Position numbers and translations under genes: made by a program | Assembly: GCA_014729665.1 (NCBI GenBank) | Contig: WJJO01000210.1 | Span: 1 to 8,207, forward strand | Direction: 5' to 3' | Origin: Caldifarciminota bacterium | GTDB lineage: Bacteria; Hydrothermota; Tepidihabitantia; B3-TA06 | DNA: 8,207 nucleotides | Notes under the pieces: generated by a model | The model's input: only the letters and a program-made list of their open reading frames with translations | What the model was told of the DNA's origin: nothing | Database searches by the model: none | In this document: piece after piece, positions 1-5,898 of the stretch | How the letters are laid out: each line of letters opens with the position of its first letter | Numbering within the stretch: the stretch's first letter is position 1

Positions 1-1037
1 ATATGGAGGGGAAGGTAGTAGGGGTAACCACAGCTTCCTACTACTCAGGCCAGAATCTGAACTTCGCGGTTCCCGTAAATGACGCCAAACCCCTTTTGGA
101 ATCGACCGAATCAAAGACCCTGGCAGAGGTGTACGAGATGGAGGGAAGCGAGGGCTATGGAATGTACGATTACGACGATGTAACGATGGGTTGGTTTTCA
201 CTCAACATGGGTAATCTGGAAGAGGCTGAAGAATACTTCCTGAAGGCTGCGGAAGTCGAACCCTCAAACGTCGAGGCCCTGATGGGACTTGGATACGTGT
301 ATTATGAAAAGGCCGATTATTCAAAGGCAAGGGACTGTTACGGAAAGGTCGTAAAGCTTGCCCCGGATGAACCGGATGGCTATCAGGGGCTTGGTCTCAG
401 CTGGGCTGAAGAAGGGAAGTATGATAAGGCCATAGAGATGCTCGAACAAGCATATGAGATTGATCCCTACGACGATTATACCGTCTCCGCACTCGGTAAA
501 GCCTACGAGGAAGCCGGTCGTTACAACGACGCCATCTATCTGTACCGGGATATGATAGAGTCCAACCCTACCGAACCCGGACCCTACTACTGGATGGGCA
601 ACTGTCAGCTTAAAAACGCAGACTGGAAAGGTGCGATGGAAAGCTTCGAGAAGCTTCTAGTAGTCTATCCGGATGCACTGCAAGCTCACATAGGCATGGG
701 TTATGCAAACCTCGGAATGGGAAAGACCGGAACCGCGGTCTCCGAGTTCGACAAGGCGTTACTAATCAGAAGCAACCTTACAAAAGAGGAAACTCTCGAT
801 GCACTAAAGGGGCTAGGTGAGGCACGTCTCAAGATGGGGCACCACAACAAGGCAGAAGAAGTCTTCAACGAAATGGTCACAATCGATCCGAACTCGGCTG
901 ACGCTCACTACGGACTGGGTCGTGCTTACGTAGCCGGGGGGAATCTCGAGGCCGCACGGAAGGAAGCCGATATCCTGAAGGGGCTGGATAAGGAACTGGC
1001 AGAACGATTGAACGAAGAAATTAAAGCTAAAGAATAG
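1..1037 (+). CDS. Trypsin-like (HtrA/S1C-type) protease tail fused to TPR repeats, 5'-truncated
   Basis: The gene enters from the left edge in the frame starting at base 3, so its true start is outside the window. Visible residues 1-34 (GKVVGVTTA, then GQNLNFAVPV) match the last strands of trypsin-like S1C/HtrA protease domains, which typically read GxVxGV...GQNxxFAxP; the catalytic His, Asp and Ser would lie upstream and cannot be checked. A short acidic linker (about 35-60) follows, then about eight tetratricopeptide repeats from residue 60 to 331, each near 34 residues with the W/L-G-Y-A-P pattern (for example GLGYVYYEKADYSKA and GLGRAYVAGGNLEAA). TPRs mediate protein-protein contacts, so the likely role is an envelope or cytoplasmic protease with a scaffold or substrate-recruiting tail. 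No membrane segment is visible. The end is a tandem TAG TAA stop. The TPR assignment is firm; the protease half is inferred from a short tail. Confidence 0.85.
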   Translation, partial: MEGKVVGVTTASYYSGQNLNFAVPVNDAKPLLESTESKTLAEVYEMEGSEGYGMYDYDDVTMGWFSLNMGNLEEAEEYFLKAAEVEPSNVEALMGLGYVYYEKADYSKARDCYGKVVKLAPDEPDGYQGLGLSWAEEGKYDKAIEMLEQAYEIDPYDDYTVSALGKAYEEAGRYNDAIYLYRDMIESNPTEPGPYYWMGNCQLKNADWKGAMESFEKLLVVYPDALQAHIGMGYANLGMGKTGTAVSEFDKALLIRSNLTKEETLDALKGLGEARLKMGHHNKAEEVFNEMVTIDPNSADAHYGLGRAYVAGGNLEAARKEADILKGLDKELAERLNEEIKAKE

Positions 1038-1095
1038 TAAGGAAGAATCACTTCAGTTCCCTGCATGAGTGCATCGTTCTCGGAGGAAACTGATG

Positions 1096-1617
1096 CTATT
1101 CCGTCTTGGCCTCCTGCCTCCTGCGACAGCTTAGAGTAAACTGACCAGCCGGACAGGTTTTATTGTAGCTGCACTTACCGCACTGAGTCGACATGAATAA
1201 AACGAAATGTGCCGCGATAAGGGAAAAGTAGATAATCAGAAGATACCAAGCGGTTCTGAACACCCAGTAAACGGGAAATAAAGCGACAACCAGAACCATT
1301 ATCTCACCCAGAGTTGCGTTGACCTTGAAGAATTTGGCATCGAACTTCCGGTTCCTGTAAAGAATTACGGAAAGAAGATTACCGAGATAAACACCGCACA
1401 AGGCAGGACAGTACTTCCCGCGGTACGGACAGCCCACGCAGCATCCGGCCTGGAAGACGTTGGTAATTATATATAGAGCAAAGAGTATTAGCATGAGATA
1501 GATAGAGTAGGTAGCGAGGATGTAGGAGGCCCCTGCGAATACGGCAAGGAATGGTATCATTGAAAGGACGTAAAGCAATTTATCCTTCGGTTTCCACTTG
1601 TATACGGTTTCGTTCAT
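1096..1617 (-). CDS. Small cysteine-rich four-helix membrane protein, unknown function
   Basis: I do not recognise a named family. The 173-residue protein has four hydrophobic segments at about residues 14-33, 35-55, 104-122 and 124-143. Nine cysteines lie only outside these: Cys59, 60, 63, 70 and 74 between helices 2 and 3, and Cys146, 149, 155 and 164 after helix 4. Basic residues in the N-terminus (KWKPKDK), the central loop (YRNRKFDAKFFK) and the C-terminus (CRRRQEAK) predict all three on the cytoplasmic side, so both cysteine clusters would face the cytosol and could bind a metal or Fe-S centre; that is inference. I chose ATG at 1617 because AGAGGTG (1627-1633) is well placed upstream; a GTG at 1629 lies inside that site and would add four residues. 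It is 118 bases downstream of the oxidoreductase beta gene in the same direction and convergent with the protease-TPR gene. It may be a separate unit or read-through from the oxidoreductase genes. Confidence 0.8.
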   Translation of the reverse strand: MNETVYKWKPKDKLLYVLSMIPFLAVFAGASYILATYSIYLMLILFALYIITNVFQAGCCVGCPYRGKYCPALCGVYLGNLLSVILYRNRKFDAKFFKVNATLGEIMVLVVALFPVYWVFRTAWYLLIIYFSLIAAHFVLFMSTQCGKCSYNKTCPAGQFTLSCRRRQEAKTE

Positions 1618-1626
1618 CTTTAATTG

Positions 1627-1633
1627 CACCTCT
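1627..1633 (-). promoter_or_regulatory. Ribosome-binding site that sets the start of the membrane protein
   Basis: On the - strand AGAGGTG lies 9 bases before the ATG at 1617. The in-frame GTG at 1629 is inside the site itself, which argues against that longer start. Confidence 0.5.
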
Positions 1634-1677
1634 TTCCAATCAAACTACACGATAATCGATTGTATCTGAAGTTTTAT

Positions 1678-1705
1678 GAAACGGGACGCGAATGCATCCC
1701 GTTTC
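1678..1705 (-). repeat. Inverted repeat after the oxidoreductase beta gene, possible weak terminator
   Basis: GAAACGGGA (1678-1686) is exactly complementary to TCCCGTTTC (1697-1705), with two more possible pairs after one mismatch and a small loop. It lies about 30 bases past the beta-subunit stop, where a terminator would be expected. No T-rich run follows on either strand, so it is not a textbook intrinsic terminator; it may instead protect the transcript's 3' end. Confidence 0.45.
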
Positions 1706-1735
1706 CAGTATCCTTTATTTCGAAGTATCAGCCGT

Positions 1736-2647
1736 TTACTTGGTTTCCTTCTTTGCATCGAAGTAAGGCTTCGACCGCTCGGCCTGTTCCAGAAGGTAGG
1801 AGTAGCGTTCGTCTATCATGCGGTCCATGTCGGCAACCTGCTCTTCGGTCAGATGGCGGAACCGGCCCTGAGGTTTCAGGTAGTCTGTGAGGGGCTTCTT
1901 GGCAGGGTTCATACTCATCTTGAAGTAGCGGCCTTCATGAATCTCGTAAAGGGGAAAAGCGTGGGTCTGGACCGCTAGCTTTGCAAGCTGCACCGCTATC
2001 TCGGGGGCGCTTCTCCAGCCCGGGGGACAGGTTGCAAGGATGTGCAGGAACTTTGTTCCCTCGATGGATTTGGCATAGTTCAGTTTCTTAATGAAATCCT
2101 CCGGGTATGCGACGGATGCCGAGGCGGTGTAGGGGATGGAGTGCGCGGCGAGTATCGCCATCATGTCCTTCTTGCGCTCCTTCTTGAAGTGGCGGGGAGG
2201 GGTGGTGGTTGTCACAGCGCCCCACGGGGTCGCGGAGGAACGCTGCACACCGGTGTTCATGTAGGCCTCGTTGTCGTAGCAGACGTAGATGATGTTGTCG
2301 TTACGCTCGGTAGTACCGGATAAAGCCTGGATGCCGATGTCGAAGGTGCCGCCGTCCCCTGCCCAGGCCACAACGTTGACGTCTTTCTCACCGCGTGCAT
2401 CGAGCCCCGCGCGGATGCCTGACGCGACAACCGCCGCGGTCTCGAAAGCGGTATGGAAAAGCGGAACACCGACGGCTGAATAGGGAAAGGGACCGTCGAT
2501 GACCGACCAGCAGCAGGCGGGAAATGTCATGATGGTGCGGGGTCCCAGGGCCTTGAGGGCGTAGCGCATGGCCAAAGCCGCACCGCATCCCTGGCAGGCC
2601 TTGTGCCCGGAGCACATTACTTCCTGAGCGGGTATTGTGTATTTCAT
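1736..2647 (-). CDS. porB: 2-oxoacid:ferredoxin oxidoreductase, beta subunit (thiamine pyrophosphate-binding; pyruvate or 2-ketoisovalerate type)
   Basis: This is the TPP- and Fe-S-binding subunit of the enzyme that oxidatively decarboxylates a 2-oxoacid with CoA to acyl-CoA, CO2 and reduced ferredoxin in the cytoplasm. The 303 residues fit the family. CxxCG at Cys18 and Cys21, Cys46 25 residues later, and Cys207 in ATCPPGW match the four ligands of the cluster nearest TPP. GDGG (97-100) and DNEAYMNTG (125-133) form the TPP/Mg2+ motif. The start is ATG 2647, with AGGAG seven bases upstream at 2655-2659; it overlaps the alpha-subunit stop by four bases (ATGA), implying coupled translation. An open frame continues upstream to 2770, but there it only shadows the alpha gene. 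The sequence closely resembles archaeal and Thermotoga PorB, but pyruvate and branched-chain (Vor) enzymes share these motifs, so the substrate is undecided. The family is certain; the symbol is by convention. Confidence 0.95.
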   Translation of the reverse strand: MKYTIPAQEVMCSGHKACQGCGAALAMRYALKALGPRTIMTFPACCWSVIDGPFPYSAVGVPLFHTAFETAAVVASGIRAGLDARGEKDVNVVAWAGDGGTFDIGIQALSGTTERNDNIIYVCYDNEAYMNTGVQRSSATPWGAVTTTTPPRHFKKERKKDMMAILAAHSIPYTASASVAYPEDFIKKLNYAKSIEGTKFLHILATCPPGWRSAPEIAVQLAKLAVQTHAFPLYEIHEGRYFKMSMNPAKKPLTDYLKPQGRFRHLTEEQVADMDRMIDERYSYLLEQAERSKPYFDAKKETK

Positions 2648-3798
2648 TTCTTCACTCCTATCCAGATGATGTCTCCCGAGGGATGATCCTCTTTCATTGT
2701 CTGCTCTATCATGTCCCTGACCACGTTGGTGGGAACGTCGCGTCCGCCCAGGCCTGCGATATAACCCCACATCGGGGGACTATTCTTGACGTTGTAGAGC
2801 GCGGCCTTGGTTTCTTCGTAGAACGCGCCGGACATGCCGAAGCTGATGTTGCGGTCGACAACGAGTACCTTCTTGCGGCCTTCCAAAAGCTTGCGCATCA
2901 AATCGGACGGGAAAGGCCTGAACACCCTGACCCGTATAAGGCCGACCTTGTGGCCCTCTTCGCGCATTGCGTCTATTACGGGTCGTGCGGTGGATGCTAT
3001 GGATGCCGAGGATACCAGCACGGTGTCGGCGTCATCCAGCTTGTAGGTCTCTACAAGACCGTACTCGCGGCCGAACATCTCACCGAACTCCTTGCCGGTC
3101 TCAACAAAGAGATCGAGGGAGCGTTCGGTGTCCTTCTGGATCTTGTAGCGGAGTTCGTAGTACCAGTCAGGTCCGGTCAGTCCGCCGTAAGCGGCGGGTT
3201 TATTGACGTCGAGCTTGTAGGCGTTTTCGAACTTGGGAAGGTAGGCGTCGACCTTCGACTGGTCAGGGATGTCGCAGTTCTCGTTGGTATGGGACAGGAC
3301 GAAGCTGTCAAGGACGACCATGACAGGCAGGTAAACCTGTTCGGCGACCTTGTAGGCCTGGATTACCGAATCCAATATCTCCTGGATGGAGGAGGTGTAT
3401 ATCTGCAGCCAGCCGGTGTCTCGTTCGGAGATGGAGTCGGTCTGCTCGGTCCATATTGTCCAGGGCGGCGCCATGGCTCGGTTGATGTTGCCCATCACTA
3501 TCGGCAGCCTCGCTCCTGTTGCCCAGTGCAGAACCTCGTGCATCAGGGCCAGCCCCTGTGCCGAGGTCGCGGTGAACGTCCTTGCACCCGCGGCAGACGC
3601 TCCCATCGATGCCGCCATCGCCGAGTGTTCGCTTTCCACCTTTATGAACTGTGCATCCAGATCGCCGTCGGCGCACATGTTGGATAACAGTTCGACGACC
3701 TCTGTCTGGGGGGTGATGGGGTAGGCAGCAATGACCTCTGCCCTGGAAAGCAGAGCGCCCCATGAAAGGGCGTGGTTTCCCATTATTACCTTCTGCAT
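2644..3798 (-). CDS. porA: 2-oxoacid:ferredoxin oxidoreductase, alpha subunit (pyruvate or 2-ketoisovalerate type)
   Basis: This subunit carries the pyrimidine-binding domain for TPP and the transketolase C-terminal-like domain. YPITPQTE (26-33) is the conserved substrate-carboxylate loop. VESEHSA (54-60) holds the glutamate expected to activate the TPP aminopyrimidine. TSAQGLALMHE (78-88) and RDTGW (126-130) are typical of the POR/VOR branch rather than the 2-oxoglutarate branch. The C-terminal domain starts near residue 255 (DADTVLVSSASIAST) and ends with IAGLGGRDV (347-355). At 384 residues it has normal length. Two adjacent ATGs occur at 3801 and 3798, both just after GGAGG inside the ferredoxin gene. 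I chose 3798 because its spacing of four bases is better than one; using 3801 would add a Met and make the overlap ATGA. Which 2-oxoacid is used cannot be read from the sequence. Confidence 0.95.
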   Translation of the reverse strand: MQKVIMGNHALSWGALLSRAEVIAAYPITPQTEVVELLSNMCADGDLDAQFIKVESEHSAMAASMGASAAGARTFTATSAQGLALMHEVLHWATGARLPIVMGNINRAMAPPWTIWTEQTDSISERDTGWLQIYTSSIQEILDSVIQAYKVAEQVYLPVMVVLDSFVLSHTNENCDIPDQSKVDAYLPKFENAYKLDVNKPAAYGGLTGPDWYYELRYKIQKDTERSLDLFVETGKEFGEMFGREYGLVETYKLDDADTVLVSSASIASTARPVIDAMREEGHKVGLIRVRVFRPFPSDLMRKLLEGRKKVLVVDRNISFGMSGAFYEETKAALYNVKNSPPMWGYIAGLGGRDVPTNVVRDMIEQTMKEDHPSGDIIWIGVKK

Positions 3799-4082
3799 CA
3801 TTCCTCCTTGATCATGGTGATTGCATCCTTGGGGCATTCAACCGCGCAGATGCCGCATCCCTTGCAGAACTCGAGGTCTACTACGGGATAGTCCTCTTCG
3901 TCCAGCCTGATGGATACGTCAGGGCAGAACTTCCAGCAGATTCCGCACTTGATGCATTTTTCCTTCTCGATTACAGGTCTCAGGTTTCTCCACGAACCGG
4001 TCTTGTTGACCGTCATCCGGCCCATCGACATTGCCATCAGGGGCATATCGGATTCCTTCTTCCATTTTATCTCATCACTCAT
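3798..4082 (-). CDS. porD: 2-oxoacid:ferredoxin oxidoreductase, delta subunit (2x[4Fe-4S] ferredoxin)
   Basis: This 94-residue subunit shuttles electrons from the TPP/Fe-S centre in the alpha/beta core to external ferredoxin. Two CxxCxxCxxxCP motifs are complete: Cys43, 46, 49 and 53 (CIKCGICWKFCP) and Cys73, 76, 79 and 83 (CKGCGICAVECP). Each cluster takes three ligands from one motif and the fourth from the other, as in bacterial-type 2[4Fe-4S] ferredoxins. A 40-residue N-terminal extension (MSDEIKWKKESDM..., GSWRNLRPVI) is characteristic of PorD/VorD and separates it from free ferredoxins. The start ATG overlaps the gamma stop by four bases and has AGGAG six bases upstream; the stop overlaps the alpha start. 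The assembly gamma-delta-alpha-beta is the classical four-subunit order of archaea and Thermotoga. Confidence 0.95.
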   Translation of the reverse strand: MSDEIKWKKESDMPLMAMSMGRMTVNKTGSWRNLRPVIEKEKCIKCGICWKFCPDVSIRLDEEDYPVVDLEFCKGCGICAVECPKDAITMIKEE

Positions 4083-4642
4083 GACTGCTCCTGTTCTGCT
4101 TCCGCTTTTTCGTAAGCCTCTTCGGCCGCCTTGACGTTTTCATCCTTTTTTACAGGCGCAATCTCCCGCACCGCCTCACGCACCGCGTCGATTCCGACGA
4201 AACCGGTTATCTTGGAAAGGGCTCCCAGTATCGCGGTGTTGACGATTGGAGCGGCGGACGACCCCAGCCTGTACTTCAATGCTACCGATGTTGCATCGAA
4301 GGTTGCTACCTTGAAACCGGCAAACTGACCGAACTCGGCCGCTTTCTTATCTGAGTTGATGATAATCCAGCCGCCGGGTTTCAGACCTTCGGTTACGTCG
4401 ATGGCGCCTATCAGGGTCGGCTCCAGAACCACGAGGTGATCGGGTTCGTATATCTTTGAGCGGATATAGATAGGTACATCGTCGATACGGGTGAAGGCGA
4501 CCACCGGAGCGCCCCGGCGCTCCACGCCGTACTCGGGGAAGGTCTGAACGAAGCGTCCTTCCCTGGCTACGGCGAACGCCAGCGCCTTGGAGGCGACCAC
4601 GGTACCCTGGCCGCCGCGTCCGTGGAAGCGGATCTCAAGCAT
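4079..4642 (-). CDS. porG: 2-oxoacid:ferredoxin oxidoreductase, gamma subunit
   Basis: This is the gamma subunit, which completes the 2-oxoacid oxidoreductase and corresponds to the gamma domain of single-chain pyruvate:ferredoxin oxidoreductases. The diagnostic N-terminus FHGRGGQGTVVASKALA (6-22) and the segment TFPEYGVERRGAPVVAF (34-50) are intact, as is NTAILGALSKI (135-145). The 187-residue length is normal. The last 25 residues are a charged Glu/Ala/Lys-rich tail (KAAEEAYEKAEAEQEQS) that probably extends as a helix and is not a conserved part of the family. The start ATG has a perfect AGGAGG at 4647-4652, four bases upstream. This is the first gene of the oxidoreductase cluster, separated from fabH by 195 bases with an intrinsic terminator and an inverted repeat, so it probably begins a new transcription unit. 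In some archaea one gamma gene serves both Por and Vor enzymes; here only one set is visible. Confidence 0.95.
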   Translation of the reverse strand: MLEIRFHGRGGQGTVVASKALAFAVAREGRFVQTFPEYGVERRGAPVVAFTRIDDVPIYIRSKIYEPDHLVVLEPTLIGAIDVTEGLKPGGWIIINSDKKAAEFGQFAGFKVATFDATSVALKYRLGSSAAPIVNTAILGALSKITGFVGIDAVREAVREIAPVKKDENVKAAEEAYEKAEAEQEQS

Positions 4643-4660
4643 CGAGCCTCCTAATTTTAG

Positions 4661-4693
4661 CCGGAGAAAGGAATCACAGATTCCTTTCTCCGG
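4661..4693 (-). repeat. Perfect 14-bp inverted repeat in the leader of the oxidoreductase genes
   Basis: CCGGAGAAAGGAAT (4661-4674) is exactly complementary to 4680-4693, with a five-base loop (4675-4679). It ends eight bases before the AGGAGG of the gamma-subunit gene, so the RNA would fold into a stable hairpin just upstream of the ribosome site without covering it. No T-run follows on either strand, so it is not a simple intrinsic terminator. It could be an operator for a dimeric regulator, a 5' mRNA stabiliser, or a leader control element. Confidence 0.7.
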
Positions 4694-4720
4694 ATTTCAT
4701 GAAACAATAAAATTCTCTTG

Positions 4721-4753
4721 ACAAAAAATAATGCGGCTCAAAGCCGCATTATT
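4721..4753 (-). terminator. Intrinsic terminator after fabH
   Basis: Read on the - strand, AATAATGCGGCT (4753-4742), a three-base loop and AGCCGCATTATT (4738-4727) form a perfect 12-bp stem. A run of T continues from the stem to 4723. It lies about 85 bases past the fabH stop and should end the buk-ptb-fabH transcript. No other gene could use it in this direction. Confidence 0.85.
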
Positions 4754-4837
4754 CATATAACTCTCAGCAAGGGGCATAACCAGAGCGAGGTTACAGGTTA
4801 TCTTGAAGCGTACTCGATTCATATGCCCGGCTGTCCT

Positions 4838-5824
4838 TTAAAATACCAGTACCGATGCGCCCCAGGTGAAGCCGCCGCCGAACGCGGCAAAAAGAACCTT
4901 GTCGTCGCGCTTGATTATACCCTTCGAAACCGCGTCGTGGAAAGCGATGGGTATGGTCCCTGCCGACATGTTCCCGTGCCAGCTGATTGTAATGTGGGTC
5001 TTTGAAAGCGGCACCTTTGCACGCCTGCAGGTCGCCTCTATGATGCGGTGATTTGCCTGGTGCGGTACGAACATGTCGATGTCGTCAGGCGGTACGCCTG
5101 ACTTGGCAATCGCCTCGACCGCTGCGTCGCCCATGGTTCGCACCGCGTGTTTGAATATCTCGTTGCCCTTCATGTCGATTGTATGCAGGTTTTTATCTAC
5201 CGTTTCATGAGACGCCGGCATCCTTGAACCACCGGCATGTTGAATGAGAAGCTCGCCCAGGGCACCGTCAGCACCCAGTAAGGAGGACAGGTATCCGCGA
5301 TCTTCGGTGGTTGGAGCAATGATAACGACACCTGCACCATCGCCCATTAGTACACAAGTCCCCCGATCTTGCCAGTTTGTAATCTTCGACAAGGCATCTG
5401 CACCGGCAACCAGGATGGGTTTGTCTATTGATGGCAGCATTGAGGTAGCGATTTCCATTCCGTATAAGAATCCTGAACAAGCTGCCGAAACGTCAAACGC
5501 GGGTATGCCTGGAATGTCGAGTTTCCTTTGAACCCAGCATCCTGTTGAAGGGAACATGGTGTCAGGAGTGACCGTTCCAACTATAATGGCTCCTAAAGCG
5601 GATGCAGCCAGCCCGGCGTTTTTTAAAGCATCTTTGGCAGCGGCAAATATCATATCAGATGTTGCTTCATTATTGGCTGCGATATGACGCTTCTCGATGC
5701 CGGTGCGGGTTTTGATCCACTCGTCGGAGGTGTCAACCATCTTTTCCAGATCATGGTTGGTTAATACCTTTTCAGGCAGGAACGATCCCGTACCCAGTAT
5801 CTTGAATCTTCTGAAGAACTTCAT
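4838..5824 (-). CDS. fabH: 3-oxoacyl-[acyl-carrier-protein] synthase III (KAS III)
   Basis: FabH performs the first condensation of type II fatty acid synthesis, joining an acyl-CoA primer to malonyl-ACP in the cytoplasm. The 328 residues fit the family. The catalytic triad is complete: Cys116 in DVSAACSGF, His255 in VPHQANHRII and Asn285 in HGNMSAGTIPIA. TSDEWIKTRTGI (32-43) is the conserved N-terminal CoA-region motif, and GDGAG (161-165) and FGGGFTWGA (315-323) are present. The Asn loop reads HGNMSAGT rather than the usual YGNTSAAS, a mild departure that keeps the catalytic residue. There are no plsX, fabD or fabG neighbours, which are common beside housekeeping fabH. Instead it follows ptb by 74 bases in the same direction, with AGGAG upstream of its ATG. 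This suggests a FabH that uses the acyl-CoA handled by its neighbours, perhaps a branched-chain one; that specificity is inference. Confidence 0.95.
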   Translation of the reverse strand: MKFFRRFKILGTGSFLPEKVLTNHDLEKMVDTSDEWIKTRTGIEKRHIAANNEATSDMIFAAAKDALKNAGLAASALGAIIVGTVTPDTMFPSTGCWVQRKLDIPGIPAFDVSAACSGFLYGMEIATSMLPSIDKPILVAGADALSKITNWQDRGTCVLMGDGAGVVIIAPTTEDRGYLSSLLGADGALGELLIQHAGGSRMPASHETVDKNLHTIDMKGNEIFKHAVRTMGDAAVEAIAKSGVPPDDIDMFVPHQANHRIIEATCRRAKVPLSKTHITISWHGNMSAGTIPIAFHDAVSKGIIKRDDKVLFAAFGGGFTWGASVLVF

Positions 5825-5898
5825 AAAAGGTTCAACTCCTTTTAATGTTTCTGCACCAATACTTTTTTACTCTTCAGGACATCCGTCCTTGACTCTCT

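Noticed and set aside
1038..1095. Possible terminator between the convergent protease-TPR and membrane protein genes
   Set aside because: CAGTTCC and GGAAACTG pair only with a bulge, the loop is long and no T-run follows on either strand.
2648..2770. Upstream extension of the beta-subunit frame to an ATG at 2770
   Set aside because: The added 41 residues are Arg-rich, overlap the alpha gene, and do not occur in the family; ATG 2647 has a good ribosome site and the normal N-terminus.
2635..3687. Long + strand open frame (350 codons) opposite the oxidoreductase alpha gene
   Set aside because: Its sequence has no protein-family character and lies entirely antisense to conserved alpha-subunit motifs.
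3798..4642. Interpretation as 2-oxoglutarate:ferredoxin oxidoreductase (Kor) or indolepyruvate oxidoreductase (Ior)
   Set aside because: The separate gamma and PorD-type delta genes and the alpha motifs ESEHSA and RDTGW fit the Por/Vor group; Kor and Ior have different subunit arrangements.
4719..4747. TTGACA on the + strand as a promoter -35
   Set aside because: No -10 follows at 16-18 bases, there is no + strand gene downstream, and the bases belong to the tail of the - strand terminator.
5876..5889. Small hairpin AGGAC/GTCCT between ptb and fabH
   Set aside because: Only five base pairs, and A-rich rather than T-rich sequence follows on the transcribed strand; unlikely to be a terminator or to divide the operon.
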